Positions 52,436-61,355 are shown, counted from the first letter of the stretch. The stretch: DNA of 64,000 nt from Rhizobium sp. Root1203 (GCF_001424945.1 NZ_LMCW01000006.1:64803-128802), one strand, 5' to 3'. Translations and numbers: made by a program. The notes: generated by a model not told the origin, from the sequence alone.

Positions 52436-52648
52436 GACTGTCTCCTTGATTGCGTGCGGGTGTTTTCCGTGAGAAAGACGTAGGAACGGATTTGGGCTTT
52501 TCAAAGCCTGGCCAAGTTACATTTCAGTTGGCCTCAGATACCCTAACCATATCTTCACCCGTTCCGTGGCTTGTCTTTTTCCCGCATTGTTTTACGCATT
52601 GAGTCGCACTATGTGCGGGGAACCCGAATTTACGTGAGAGAGGTTCGA

Positions 52649-53233
52649 ATGAACGACGAAGACCAGGACGACAAGACGAAGGAACTGCCGCTCGGCAAGG
52701 AAACGGAGGCGAACCTTTTCAAGTCGCGTTCCATCTTCATCTATGGACCGATCAATCAGGAACTGGCGCAGAAGGTCTGCTCGCAGCTCGTGGCGCTTGC
52801 CGCAGCCAGCGACGACGATATCCGCATCTACGTCAATTCGCCCGGCGGTCACGTCGAGTCCGGCGATTCGATCCATGACATGATCAAGTTCATCAAGCCG
52901 AAGGTCTGGATGATCGGCACCGGCTGGGTCGCTTCCGCCGGCGCGCTGATCTTTGTCGCGGCTCCGAAGGAGCGGCGCCTTTGCCTGCAGAACACGCGCT
53001 TCCTTCTGCACCAGCCGTCCGGCGGCACGCGCGGCATGGCATCCGACATCGAGATCCAGGCGCGCGAAATCATCAAGATGAATGAGCGCCTGAACAAGAT
53101 CATGGCTGAAGCTACCGGCCAGTCCTATGAGAAGATCGCAACCGATACCGACCGCGACTACTGGCTTTCCGCCGAAGAGGCGAAGACCTACGGTCTCGTT
53201 TCGCGAGTCATCACCTCGCAGAGCGACATCTGA
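52649..53233 (+). CDS. clpP: ATP-dependent Clp protease proteolytic subunit
   Basis: 194-aa serine peptidase subunit that forms the ClpP tetradecamer with ClpA/ClpX ATPases. The catalytic triad is Ser96 ([11 protein letters not shown]), His121 (FLLHQPSGG) and Asp170 ([16 protein letters not shown]). The active-site surroundings (ASAGA instead of ASMGA) and charged N-terminus ([14 protein letters not shown]) mark it as one of the several ClpP paralogues found in rhizobia, not the main clpP next to clpX. GAGAGAGG precedes the ATG at 52649. A terminator follows. An accessory or specialised proteolytic role is inferred. Confidence 0.92.
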   Translation: MNDEDQDDKTKELPLGKETEANLFKSRSIFIYGPINQELAQKVCSQLVALAAASDDDIRIYVNSPGGHVESGDSIHDMIKFIKPKVWMIGTGWVASAGALIFVAAPKERRLCLQNTRFLLHQPSGGTRGMASDIEIQAREIIKMNERLNKIMAEATGQSYEKIATDTDRDYWLSAEEAKTYGLVSRVITSQSDI

Positions 53234-53245
53234 TCGCACAATGGA

Positions 53246-53290
53246 AAGCGCCCTTGCTCGCCGGATAGGTGGGCGAGGGCGCTTTTTTGT
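53246..53290 (+). terminator. clpP terminator
   Basis: AAGCGCCC...TCGCC / GGCGAGGGCGCTT forms a 13-bp stem with a 4-nt bulge and is followed by a run of six T, starting 12 bp after the clpP stop. Confidence 0.88.
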
Positions 53291-53420
53291 TTCTGCACAG
53301 CACGCCGGCGCATCGCAGCCCGCAAAAATTCAGCGATGTTGTCGGAATAGCGATCTTCCGGCCTTGCACGACTCTGCCCGATCCGGCTCCATGCGGCACG
53401 TCGTCCGCAAGAGTCCGGTC

Positions 53421-54605
53421 ATGCTCAAAGATTTTTCCGTTCAAAGCCTTTTCATGGGCATTCTCACGGCCTTCGTCGGCTTTGCCAGTTCGTTCGCCGT
53501 CGTGCTGCACGGTTTGCAGGCAGTGGGCGCCAGCGAGACGCAGGCTGCGTCGGGGCTGATGGCCCTGTCGATCTCGATGGGCCTCTGCGCGATCGTCCTC
53601 AGCATCGCGACGCGATTGCCGGTCAGCATCGCCTGGTCGACGCCAGGGGGAGCGCTGCTTGCCAGCACCGGTCTCGTCGAAGGCGGCTTCAATGCTGCCG
53701 TCGGGGCTTTTCTCGTGTGCGCCGCCCTGATCGTGATCGCCGGCCTGTTTCGTCCGCTCGGGCGGGCCGTTGCCGCTATTCCCGCGCCGCTTGCCAATGC
53801 CATGCTTGCGGGCGTGCTGATCGGCCTTTGCTTCGCGCCGGTGAAGGCGATCGGGTTCAATCCATTGCTCGGGTTGCCGATCGCGCTGGCCTGGATCGTC
53901 GTCGGCGCCTTCAAGCGACTGTGGGCCGTGCCTGCAGCGCTCGCCGCCTTCGTGCTGGTCCTTGCGTTCGGCGTCGATATTCCGGAGGGCGGTTTGGCGT
54001 CGGTCGAGCGTTCGTTGCTGCCGACCGTCGAGTTCGTCGCCCCGGTGTTCAATCTCCCCGCCTTCATCTCGATCGCGCTGCCACTGTTCATCGTGACCAT
54101 GGCGTCGCAGAATATTCCGGGTATCGCCGTGCTGAAGGTCAACGGCTATGAGCCGAAGCCGGGGCCGCTCTTTGCGGTGACCGGTCTCTTCTCGCTGCTT
54201 TCCGCGCCGTTCGGCGGACACGCGGTCAATCTGGCGGCGATCACCGCTGCCATGTGTGCCGGGCACGACGCGCACCCCGATCCGGCCCGGCGCTACTGGG
54301 CGGCGCTGGTCGCCGGCATCGGTTATGTCATAATCGGCCTGCTGGCCGGCGCGGTGACGGCGTTCGTGGCACTGGCTCCGCCGATCCTGATCCAGGCCGT
54401 TGCCGGACTGGCGCTGGTTGGCGCGTTCTCCAGCTCCGCCATGTCGGCATTCCAGGCGCCCGAAACACGCGAAGCTTCGGCGATTACATTTCTCGTGACA
54501 GCCTCAGGCGTTTCCTTCGGCGGCATTTCGGGTGCTTTCTGGGGGCTGCTCGCCGGCGGACTGATGATGGTGCTGTCGCGCTTTGTGCAATTGACAAAGA
54601 AATAA
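53421..54605 (+). CDS. BenE family benzoate/H+ symporter-like transporter
   Basis: 394-aa membrane protein with about 11-12 helices of the BenE family. Recognisable segments are VQSLFMGILTAFVGFASSFAVVLHGLQAVGAS, LPVSIAWSTPGGALLASTG, IALPLFIVTMASQNIPGIAVLKVNGY and APFGGHAVNLAAITAAMCAG. BenE transports aromatic acids such as benzoate in some bacteria. There are no aromatic degradation genes nearby, so the substrate is open. The ATG at 53421 gives the standard start; the frame to 53127 overlaps clpP and is rejected. Confidence 0.88.
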   Translation: MLKDFSVQSLFMGILTAFVGFASSFAVVLHGLQAVGASETQAASGLMALSISMGLCAIVLSIATRLPVSIAWSTPGGALLASTGLVEGGFNAAVGAFLVCAALIVIAGLFRPLGRAVAAIPAPLANAMLAGVLIGLCFAPVKAIGFNPLLGLPIALAWIVVGAFKRLWAVPAALAAFVLVLAFGVDIPEGGLASVERSLLPTVEFVAPVFNLPAFISIALPLFIVTMASQNIPGIAVLKVNGYEPKPGPLFAVTGLFSLLSAPFGGHAVNLAAITAAMCAGHDAHPDPARRYWAALVAGIGYVIIGLLAGAVTAFVALAPPILIQAVAGLALVGAFSSSAMSAFQAPETREASAITFLVTASGVSFGGISGAFWGLLAGGLMMVLSRFVQLTKK

Positions 54606-54612
54606 TCAGGGG

Positions 54613-54648
54613 TTGCCAGTTTTTTGTCCTCCGGCTATAAGCGCGACC
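54613..54648 (+). promoter_or_regulatory. leu leader promoter, predicted leaderless start
   Basis: TTGCCA (-35, 54613-54618), 17-nt spacer, TATAAG (-10, 54636-54641), then 7 nt to the A of the leader ATG at 54649. The geometry is nearly identical to the trpL promoter (45337-45373), and again no Shine-Dalgarno sequence precedes the ATG. Confidence 0.6.
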
Positions 54649-54774
54649 ATGAAGAACACGGGCATGATGATTTCTGAGCAGATTGCACGCGGGCGGATCG
54701 CCTTGCGTGACAATACGCGCGCCCTGACATCGCTTCTTCTCCTCGGCCTTACGCGCGGTTGCCGGGTCCGTTGA
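54649..54774 (+). CDS. Proposed Leu-rich leader peptide of leuA
   Basis: 41-codon frame starting MKNTGMMISEQ and containing a run of four leucine codons CTT CTT CTC CTC (about 54730-54741, peptide TSLLLLGLTRG) before its TGA at 54772-54774. It lies 153 bp before leuA and right behind a good promoter. A Leu run at the 3' end of a short frame upstream of leuA is the pattern of an attenuation leader; leu attenuators have been predicted in alphaproteobacteria. Downstream, GGTTGCCGGG (54758-54767) can pair with CCCGGCGGCC (54781-54790), in competition with a GAGGAGC / GCTCCTC stem (54773-54779 and 54809-54815). No T-run follows, so the termination mode is unclear. Confidence 0.65.
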   Translation: MKNTGMMISEQIARGRIALRDNTRALTSLLLLGLTRGCRVR

Positions 54775-54927
54775 GGAGCGCCCGGCGGCCGAAAGCCCGC
54801 CCGGCCATAGCTCCTCGCGCAAATCCCCAAAATTGATCAACCGGATGCTTTGCTCCGGATTCGTCATCGCCAAGCGGTATGCCATGAGCTATTACGCGGC
54901 GACATGACGGGAAGAGGAAGAGAAGAC

Positions 54928-56643
54928 ATGGACACGAAGACCCGCTCCCAGACCAAGGGCATGCCGGATGCGGCGATGAAGTACCGCGCGTATCCGCAGG
55001 TGAACATACCCGACCGCACATGGCCGACGAAGACGATCACCAAGGCACCGATCTGGTGTTCGGTGGATCTGCGCGACGGCAACCAGGCTTTGGTCGACCC
55101 GATGGGCCACGACCGCAAGGCACGCATGTTCCATATGCTGCTGGAGATGGGCTTCAAGGAAATCGAGATCGGTTTCCCGTCCGCCTCGCAGACCGATTTC
55201 GACTTTGCACGCTGGTGCATCGAGGACGGCAACGTGCCTGACGATGTTTCGCTGCAGGTTCTCGTGCAGTGCCGGCCTGAGCTGATCACCCGTACGTTCG
55301 AAGCGCTTGAGGGTGCCAACCGTCCGATCGTCCATTTCTACAATTCAACCAGCGAGTTGCAGCGACGGGTCGTGTTTGCCAAGGATGTCCAGGGGATCAA
55401 GCAGATCGCCGTCGATGCGGCGAAGATGATCAGCGACATGGCCGCCAAGGCCGGCGGCGGCTACCGCTTCGAATATTCGCCGGAGAGCTTTACCGGCACC
55501 GAGCTCGACGTTGCACTGGAGATCTGCAACGCCGTCATCGAGGTGATGAAGCCGACGCCTGACAACAAGCTGATCGTCAACCTGCCGTCCACCGTCGAGA
55601 TGGCAACGCCGAATGTCTATGCCGACCAGATCGAGTGGATGTGCCGCAACCTCGACAACCGCGAGAACCTGATTATTTCGCTGCATCCGCACAATGACCG
55701 CGGCACCGGCATTGCCGCCGCCGAGCTGGCATTGCTGGCTGGCGCCGACCGCGTCGAAGGCACGCTGTTCGGCAACGGCGAGCGGACCGGCAATGTCGAC
55801 GTCGTGACGATGGCGCTGAACATGTTCACACAGGGCGTGGATCCAGAAATCGATTGCTCCGACATCGTGCGCATGAAGGAAGTCTTCGAATACTCGAACC
55901 AGATGGCGATCGGCGAGCGCCATCCATACGTCGGCGAGCTTGTCTACACTGCCTTTTCCGGCTCGCACCAGGACGCGATCAACAAGGGCATGAAGGCGAT
56001 CAAGATCGCCAATCATCCTGTCTGGGAAGTGCCGTACCTGCCGATCGATCCGCAGGACGTCGGTCGCTCCTACGAGGCGATCATCCGCATCAACTCGCAG
56101 TCGGGCAAGGGCGGCATCGCTTATATCCTGCAGCAGGACTACGGGTTGAACCTGCCGCGCAACCTGCAGGTCGAGTTCCGCGAGGAAATCCAGCGCATCA
56201 CCGACGACGAAGGCAAGGAACTGCCATCAAGGCGCATCTACGACCGCTTCATCGAGCGTTACGTGACGCAGCCCGAGGGTCGGATCAAGTTTGTCGATCA
56301 CCACACCTACGCCGATCCCGAGCGCAAGGGCGTCCGCGTTGTGGCAGCCGAGATCACCGACAACGGCGAGACGAAGCGTATCGAGGGTCGGGGCAACGGA
56401 CCGATCGACGGCTTCATCGATGCGCTGTCGCATTATCTCGGCATCGAGATGTCTGTTCAGGACTATTCGGAGCATTCGCTGCAGCACGGCTCGAACGCTG
56501 CCGCCATTTCCTATGTCGAGACGTCCTACCCAGGCGGAAAGCTCTTCGGCGCCGGCATCAGCACCAACATCGTTGGAGCGTCGCTGGAAGCGATTGTATC
56601 CGCTGCCAACCGGGTGCTCGATGTGAAGGCCGGCAAGGCCTGA
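54928..56643 (+). CDS. leuA: 2-isopropylmalate synthase
   Basis: 571-aa enzyme condensing acetyl-CoA and 2-ketoisovalerate, the first committed step of leucine synthesis. The type II LeuA form is indicated by APIWCSVDLRDGNQALVDPMGHDRKARMF, with metal and catalytic residues in LRDGNQ and the SLHPHNDRGTG histidine motif. The C-terminal regulatory domain (about residues 440-571) ends LEAIVSAANRVLD. GGAAGAGGAAGAG lies before the ATG at 54928; a second ATG at 54904 lacks this. A Leu-rich leader and hairpins upstream suggest attenuation by leucine supply, in addition to feedback inhibition through the C-terminal domain. Confidence 0.95.
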   Translation: MDTKTRSQTKGMPDAAMKYRAYPQVNIPDRTWPTKTITKAPIWCSVDLRDGNQALVDPMGHDRKARMFHMLLEMGFKEIEIGFPSASQTDFDFARWCIEDGNVPDDVSLQVLVQCRPELITRTFEALEGANRPIVHFYNSTSELQRRVVFAKDVQGIKQIAVDAAKMISDMAAKAGGGYRFEYSPESFTGTELDVALEICNAVIEVMKPTPDNKLIVNLPSTVEMATPNVYADQIEWMCRNLDNRENLIISLHPHNDRGTGIAAAELALLAGADRVEGTLFGNGERTGNVDVVTMALNMFTQGVDPEIDCSDIVRMKEVFEYSNQMAIGERHPYVGELVYTAFSGSHQDAINKGMKAIKIANHPVWEVPYLPIDPQDVGRSYEAIIRINSQSGKGGIAYILQQDYGLNLPRNLQVEFREEIQRITDDEGKELPSRRIYDRFIERYVTQPEGRIKFVDHHTYADPERKGVRVVAAEITDNGETKRIEGRGNGPIDGFIDALSHYLGIEMSVQDYSEHSLQHGSNAAAISYVETSYPGGKLFGAGISTNIVGASLEAIVSAANRVLDVKAGKA

Positions 56644-56649
56644 TCTCGT

Positions 56650-56680
56650 GGCGCAGGGGGCCGAAACCGCTGCGCCTCTT
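56650..56680 (+). terminator. Hairpin after leuA
   Basis: GGCGCAG-N13-CTGCGCC is a 7-bp stem followed by TCTTACG, starting 6 bp after the leuA stop and reaching the stop of the convergent hxlR gene. The T-run is short. Confidence 0.45.
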
Positions 56681-57059
56681 ACGCCGCGATCTGGCGGGGT
56701 TTCACGATGCAGTCGGCCAGGTCCGGCGTTTCGTTCAGCGCCTCGGCGTGGCGCTGACCCCATCGGCAAAGCGCCAGCAACACCGGTTCGAGCTCCAGGC
56801 CGAGCGCCGTCGCAGTGTATTCAACGCGTGCCGGCACCTCGGCAAAGATCTCGCGCCGCACCAGGCCGTGTTCTTCCATCTCCCGCAACTGTTGGATCAA
56901 CACCTTCTGGGTGATCTCGGGCATCATCCGCTTAAGTTCGGAGAGGCGCCGCGGGCCGCTGAAGATGTAGTAGAGGATCACGGGCTTCCAGCGCCCCGCA
57001 ATGACCTTCAATGCCCGCTCGACGGGCAGTTTCGGCAGTCTTTTCAAGGTGTCTGCCAT
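56679..57059 (-). CDS. HxlR family transcriptional regulator
   Basis: 126-aa winged-helix regulator. The HxlR core is VERALKVIAGRWKPVILYYIFSGPRRLSELKRMMPEITQKVLIQQLREMEEHGLVRRE, with PARVEYTATALGLELEPVL after it. AGGAGG lies 6 nt before the ATG at 57059, so the frame to 57143 is rejected. It is divergent from a quinone-reductase-like oxidoreductase, with only 98 bp between the starts. HxlR proteins often respond to aldehydes, quinones or disulphide stress, so control of that neighbour is likely. Confidence 0.9.
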   Translation of the reverse strand: MADTLKRLPKLPVERALKVIAGRWKPVILYYIFSGPRRLSELKRMMPEITQKVLIQQLREMEEHGLVRREIFAEVPARVEYTATALGLELEPVLLALCRWGQRHAEALNETPDLADCIVKPRQIAA

Positions 57060-57157
57060 GGTTACCTCCTGGTGGGTATGACACGAAAGGGTGTGTATTT
57101 CGGCCACCCAGTCTATTGGTAAAGTTCGCCTCGTGCCATTCAAACACGAGGTCTGCC

Positions 57158-58123
57158 ATGAAAGCCATCCGTTTCGATCGTTTCGGACCGCCCGAAGTTC
57201 TGGGCATCGTCGAGCGCCCGGTCCCGACGCCAGGTCCAGGCGAGGTGCTGATCGGAGTTCGCGCGGCCGGCGTCAATTTCTTCGAGGTTCTGATGCGAGG
57301 CGACCGGTATGCGGTCACGCCGGATCTTCCGATGTTTCCGGGGGTCGAGATCGCCGGCGTCGTCGAAGGCTTGGGTGAAGGAGTCGAGAGCGCGCTTCTC
57401 GGGACGCGGGTCGCTGTGCCGTTGTTCGCCACCGAAAGGGCATATGGTGGCTATGCGGAGTATGTGGTCGCCGACCTGAGATCGGCTATTCGGTTGCCGA
57501 ATGCCCTCGGATTTGCGGAGGCGACAGCCTTGCTGGTGCAGGGGTTGACGGCGCTTCATATGGTCAGGCAGGCTTCACCAAAGGCCCGGCGGGTGCTGAT
57601 CACGGCCGCCGGCGGCGGGGTGGGGTCGCTGCTTTTGCAGCTGGCAAAGAGGGAAGGCGCGGCGGTTGTGATCGCAGCTGCAAGTACCGCCGAGAAACGG
57701 TCGCTCTCACTTTCGCTCGGGGCGCATCATGCGGTCGACTACGGGGAGTTGCCCGTATCGTCCTGCGGCGGCGTCGATCTGATTTATGATACGGTTGGTG
57801 GCGACGTGACCCGAACGGTCCTTGAATCCCTGGCTCCGGGCGGGGAGTTGATGTTCGGTGCTCTCGGTCGCTTCCAGCTCGACGAAGCAGATCTCAATCG
57901 CATGATAGCGAACAATCAGAAACTGACGGGCTTTGCATTGATACCGCTGCTGAATGCGGCCGATCTCGCTGCGGACGTCGCCATGCTGTTCGACCTCGCC
58001 GCACAGGGGGTACTGAAGGTTCAGATTGGCGGCCGATTTGCACTCGCGGACGTAGCGTCGGCGCACCGGGCCATCGAGAGCCGCAGCGTCGCCGGGAAGG
58101 TTGTGCTTGTTCCAACTGCCTAG
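57158..58123 (+). CDS. Zinc-type alcohol dehydrogenase-like quinone oxidoreductase
   Basis: 321-aa medium-chain dehydrogenase/reductase of the quinone oxidoreductase type. The N-terminus MKAIRFDRFGPPEVLGIVERPVPTPGPGEVLIGVRAAGVNFFEVLMRG, PMFPGVEIAGVVEGLGEGV and the NADPH-binding VLITAAGGGVGSLLLQLAKREGA (about residues 145-167) are clear. The catalytic-zinc cysteines of alcohol dehydrogenases are absent, so it is probably an NADPH-dependent quinone or enone reductase. GAGG precedes the ATG. It is divergent from hxlR and probably regulated by it. Confidence 0.9.
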   Translation: MKAIRFDRFGPPEVLGIVERPVPTPGPGEVLIGVRAAGVNFFEVLMRGDRYAVTPDLPMFPGVEIAGVVEGLGEGVESALLGTRVAVPLFATERAYGGYAEYVVADLRSAIRLPNALGFAEATALLVQGLTALHMVRQASPKARRVLITAAGGGVGSLLLQLAKREGAAVVIAAASTAEKRSLSLSLGAHHAVDYGELPVSSCGGVDLIYDTVGGDVTRTVLESLAPGGELMFGALGRFQLDEADLNRMIANNQKLTGFALIPLLNAADLAADVAMLFDLAAQGVLKVQIGGRFALADVASAHRAIESRSVAGKVVLVPTA

Positions 58124-58151
58124 TGGACCGGGCCGCGGATGCCGGTTTGAC

Positions 58152-58994
58152 TCAAATGGCCGTCGCGATCTGCATGGCAAGCTGACTGAGCGAAGCCTCC
58201 GACGAGGGCCCGACGAGCACATAGGATGTGCCTGCATTGTGCCAGGTGACCAAGCCGATCTCGTCCCGGATAATTTCCTTGAAGTCTTCCGAGTCCGCCG
58301 GCTGGCTGTCCTTGCGGAAGGCGATCGTGGCGATGTCGCCGTCGGCGCTGGTGTAGATCAGCTGGCCTGCCGGTCGGCCGTCCGCGAGAACGACCCGGGC
58401 GCCCTGAAACGTCCAGCCGTCGGTGCCGAGATCCGGCACCCGGAATGCGACGCCCACGGCGGTGGTCAACCAGTTCGAGATTTCCTCCGCCTGGGACGCG
58501 GGCACCTCGACGAGGTGGCGCGGCTGGCGTGCCAGCAGGCGCTGGTTGGCGAGGATGTCATCCAGCCATTCATGCGGCTCCGATGGCAAGTTTGCCTCGG
58601 ATATCTGCGCGGCAGGTGTCTCACCACGGCTATGGGCTGCCAGGTAGCCGATGCCGCATCCCGCGACGAAGAGGATGATTGCCGCCGCCAGTGCCTGCGG
58701 CCCCGTGGGCGCGAGCTTCAACGACGGACGCGACAGGCGCGGCGCGGCCGGTGCCTTGGGCGGTTGCACGCTTTTGATCGAGCGAACGAGCGCCAGCGGC
58801 ACGGGCTCCTTGAGAATGTCGTCAAGGCGGCGCTTGCCGAAATCTGCGCCGTGACGCAGCCTGTCATAGAGGCGTCTGGCGCTATCGTCGGTCTGCAGCC
58901 GCTGCTCCAGCTCCTGCCTCTGTTCCGGCGTCGCTTCTCCATCGAGGAGAGCGGTCAATTGAGCATCGAGCGGCAGTTTTTTGAAATCCAGCAA
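58152..58994 (-). CDS. Membrane anti-sigma factor
   Basis: 280-aa protein with a short cytoplasmic N-terminal domain (about residues 1-70; LPLDAQLTALLDGEATPEQRQELEQRLQTDDSARRLYDRLR, the usual anti-sigma fold entry), one membrane helix (about 100-118, ALAAAIILFVAGCGIGYLA) and a periplasmic domain with WLTTAVGVAFRVPDL and YTSADGDIATIAFRKD. The zinc-binding H-x3-C-x2-C motif of ZAS anti-sigma factors is missing. It starts 2 bp after the sigma factor stop, so the pair is one operon and translation is probably coupled. The signal sensed is unknown. Confidence 0.88.
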   Translation of the reverse strand: MLDFKKLPLDAQLTALLDGEATPEQRQELEQRLQTDDSARRLYDRLRHGADFGKRRLDDILKEPVPLALVRSIKSVQPPKAPAAPRLSRPSLKLAPTGPQALAAAIILFVAGCGIGYLAAHSRGETPAAQISEANLPSEPHEWLDDILANQRLLARQPRHLVEVPASQAEEISNWLTTAVGVAFRVPDLGTDGWTFQGARVVLADGRPAGQLIYTSADGDIATIAFRKDSQPADSEDFKEIIRDEIGLVTWHNAGTSYVLVGPSSEASLSQLAMQIATAI

Positions 58995-58996
58995 AT

Positions 58997-59503
58997 TCAG
59001 TACCTATGGGAATGATCGTCGGCGAGGCTGGCGAAGTGTGCTTTTGCGAGCGCCAGTTGCGAGGCTATGATTGTTGCGGCAACGCCCATGATGTCGGCGG
59101 CCTGCTGATAGGTGTGTCCTTCGACGGCGACGAGCAGGAATACGCTTGCAATGCCTTCCGGCATCTCGGCAATCATCTGGTGAATCGCGTCGGAGTCGAG
59201 CGCCGAGGTGCGGTCGCGGACCGCATTGCGGATATCGGTGACGTTGGTTCGCGGCGCGGCGTGCGGTTTGCGCTTGCGGCTGTCATCGGTCCATTGCTGG
59301 CGCAGCAGCGTGTATACCCTGCTTTCCAGCCGGCCTTCTCCCTGCCACTGGTTGCTTTTCCCTATCGCCCGCTGACACGCCGCCTGCACGAGTTCGTCGG
59401 CGCCCGCTGCGTCGCCTGCAAGGGTCATCGCGAACCGGCGCAACCGGGGCAAAAGACCCACAAGGTCACGTCTGATATCGATGGTCGCCACGGGTTGACG
59501 CAT
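58997..59503 (-). CDS. ECF RNA polymerase sigma factor
   Basis: 168-aa extracytoplasmic-function sigma factor. Region 2 is at about residues 10-75 (LVGLLPRLRRFAMTLAGDAAGADELVQAACQRAI) and region 4 at about 105-160 (MIAEMPEGIASVFLLVAVEGHTYQQAADIMGVAATIIASQLALAKAHF). The family RLPxxxREVFLL pattern is degenerate (MPEGIASVFLL). The ATG at 59503 has GGAAAG 3-8 nt upstream; 59539 lacks support. It is co-transcribed with the downstream anti-sigma gene. I found no convincing ECF-type promoter in the 166-bp gap upstream. Confidence 0.9.
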   Translation of the reverse strand: MRQPVATIDIRRDLVGLLPRLRRFAMTLAGDAAGADELVQAACQRAIGKSNQWQGEGRLESRVYTLLRQQWTDDSRKRKPHAAPRTNVTDIRNAVRDRTSALDSDAIHQMIAEMPEGIASVFLLVAVEGHTYQQAADIMGVAATIIASQLALAKAHFASLADDHSHRY

Positions 59504-59669
59504 AGTCTTTCCAAATTGGGTGCACGGGTATTCGGGCAATCGCCGGATGAAATCGATTTATATCGTCTCTGTGTCCTTTATGAAACAAATCGCGGATGCT
59601 ACGCAAGCACAAGGCAACTTATCCCACGGGTTTCTCGAAGCTTTTCTTCGTTCGCCGGTGCGACGGGTC

Positions 59670-60227
59670 TCAATAGGTCCGATAGCCATTCAGCGACTGA
59701 AGAAGCGATCGGTAAGCCCAGGTGTTCTCGCCGCCGCGATCGCGGATTTCAACCAGCTGGACGCGTGCCGCCTGTACGTCACCCTGTTCCATCAAAGCTT
59801 GTCCCATGTATGACCGTGCAAGAATATAATTCTGATCGGCCAGCAGTGCCTTGCGGTAATACGACATTCCCAGTTCCATCCGGCCCGCCTTGCGGTTGGC
59901 ATAGCCGAGATAGTTGAGGATGCGGGGATCGTTCTGGTTTTCGGCAAGGCGAAGTGCGGCGATCGCATTCTCGTATTGTCCGGCGTAGGCGAATTCCCGC
60001 GCCGCCTTGTAGAGATCGTCGTCGTTGAAGCTGCTTTTCTTCGGAGCGACGCATTCCTTCTTTTTCTTGTCCCAGATCTTTCCGTCGGCACACTTGGTCG
60101 TGGTTTCGGTTTTCGGTGGCGGCTTGGTCTGGTCGGTCTCTTCGCCTGCGGCCATGGCTGGGGCGGAAAAGGCGAGGGCGAGGCAGCCGGCGAGGGCGAG
60201 GCTGCGGAAGCGATAGGCGGACTGCAT
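59670..60227 (-). CDS. Exported TPR protein
   Basis: 185-aa exported protein with signal peptide MQSAYRFRSLALAGCLALAFSAPAMA, then a Lys/Pro/Thr linker with two cysteines (TKCADGKIWDKKKKECV) and a tetratricopeptide region (DDDLYKAAREFAYAGQYENAIAALRLAE, LNYLGYANRKAGRMELGMSYYRKALLAD, ARSYMGQALMEQGDVQAARVQL). A periplasmic protein-protein interaction role is inferred. ACGGAG precedes the ATG at 60227. It lies upstream of the sigma factor on the same strand, with a 166-bp gap. Confidence 0.83.
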   Translation of the reverse strand: MQSAYRFRSLALAGCLALAFSAPAMAAGEETDQTKPPPKTETTTKCADGKIWDKKKKECVAPKKSSFNDDDLYKAAREFAYAGQYENAIAALRLAENQNDPRILNYLGYANRKAGRMELGMSYYRKALLADQNYILARSYMGQALMEQGDVQAARVQLVEIRDRGGENTWAYRSLLQSLNGYRTY

Positions 60228-60372
60228 GCCGTAACTCCGTGGTGAGCGCTGAGATAGGAATTGTACGCCGAGATTCTGAAATACCAAGGGGGGTGCGCGA
60301 GGATGTTGCGGCGGCTGCAGCTGTCTTCAGACAGTGATTCAGGTCGTGACCAAAATGATTCCGCCTGCGGCG

Positions 60373-61281
60373 CTAAGCCCTGAAAATATCTACGCTTTCC
60401 TGGCGCACGTCGGTGCCGTCGGCGTTCAGGCTGAACCGCTCTGCCTTCAGGTCCCAGGCTCCGGGAGAACCGTCGATGCTGAAGAGGTTGTAGGCGGCCG
60501 CCGGCTTCATTCCCCCTGGACCCTGCGAGCCGGAGGCTATGCCGACAACCGGCACCGGCGCGGTCTGGCCACGAAGCCAGTGGATCGTGTTGAGATGCGT
60601 GTGGCCGTGAAGCACGAGTTCGGCGCCGCCGGTCGAGATCACCGCGCCGAAACGGCGGATGCCGATCATCCGTTTGTGGAAGGACGTCGCGCCCCGGATC
60701 GGCGGATGGTGGATCATCACGACGCGAAAGAGGCCCGCCTCGCCGGCAGCTCTCAACATGTTGACCGTTTCGCGGGCCTGCCTGCTGCCAAAGAAGCCGC
60801 TGGCCGCAAATGGCGGTGTGGCGACGGCGGTCGAGCAGCCGACGATCGCGACTTTGCCTCGAACCCGCAGGTATGGAAAAATGTGGCGACCCTCCTCCCA
60901 TTCCGGCGGAGCAAGGTCGCCCCGAACATAATCGTACCAGGCGCGCATCGACTTTTCGTAGGCGCCCGGAACGTAGGCGTCATGGTTGCCGGGAACGACC
61001 GAGTTGTCGGCCGGATCGCCCAGCTCCCTCAGCCATGCTGCCGCGGCGCGAATTTCGATGCCGCTGGCGAGGTTTACCAGGTCGCCGGTGACGGCCAGAT
61101 GATCGACCTGCCTAGTGCGAATGTCCTCCAGGAGAAGATCGAGCGTGCCGCCGAAAAGGTGCTTGCGCCGATTGCGATGCCAGTTCACAAAGCCAGTGAT
61201 GCGTTTGGAAAACAGTTCGCGGACGGAAAGGCGGGGCAAAGGCCCGAGGTGGACGTCTGAGATGTGCGCAAGCTTGAACAT
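60373..61281 (-). CDS. Metallophosphoesterase
   Basis: 302-aa calcineurin-like phosphoesterase. The metal-site motifs are in order: AHISDVHLGP (D-x-H), LAVTGDLVNL (GD), VVPGNHDAYV (GNHD), the isolated VMIHHPPIRG and LVLHGHTHLNTI (GHTH). No signal peptide is seen. Members act on nucleotides, phospholipids or UDP-diacylglucosamine; the substrate cannot be read. The ATG at 61281 (MFKLAHISD) gives the usual start. It is divergent from a Nudix gene. Confidence 0.9.
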   Translation of the reverse strand: MFKLAHISDVHLGPLPRLSVRELFSKRITGFVNWHRNRRKHLFGGTLDLLLEDIRTRQVDHLAVTGDLVNLASGIEIRAAAAWLRELGDPADNSVVPGNHDAYVPGAYEKSMRAWYDYVRGDLAPPEWEEGRHIFPYLRVRGKVAIVGCSTAVATPPFAASGFFGSRQARETVNMLRAAGEAGLFRVVMIHHPPIRGATSFHKRMIGIRRFGAVISTGGAELVLHGHTHLNTIHWLRGQTAPVPVVGIASGSQGPGGMKPAAAYNLFSIDGSPGAWDLKAERFSLNADGTDVRQESVDIFRA

Positions 61282-61355
61282 GGGTCCACACATAGCCCAG
61301 GATGATAGCAAATCAAACACATCTGCTTGAACGGATTGATGGAATTGGAAGAAGC

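Noticed and set aside
59504..59669. ECF-type autoregulatory promoter for the sigma gene at 59503
   Set aside because: No convincing -35 GGAAC-like and -10 element pair with proper spacing could be found; GGACAC and TATAAA stretches are badly spaced.
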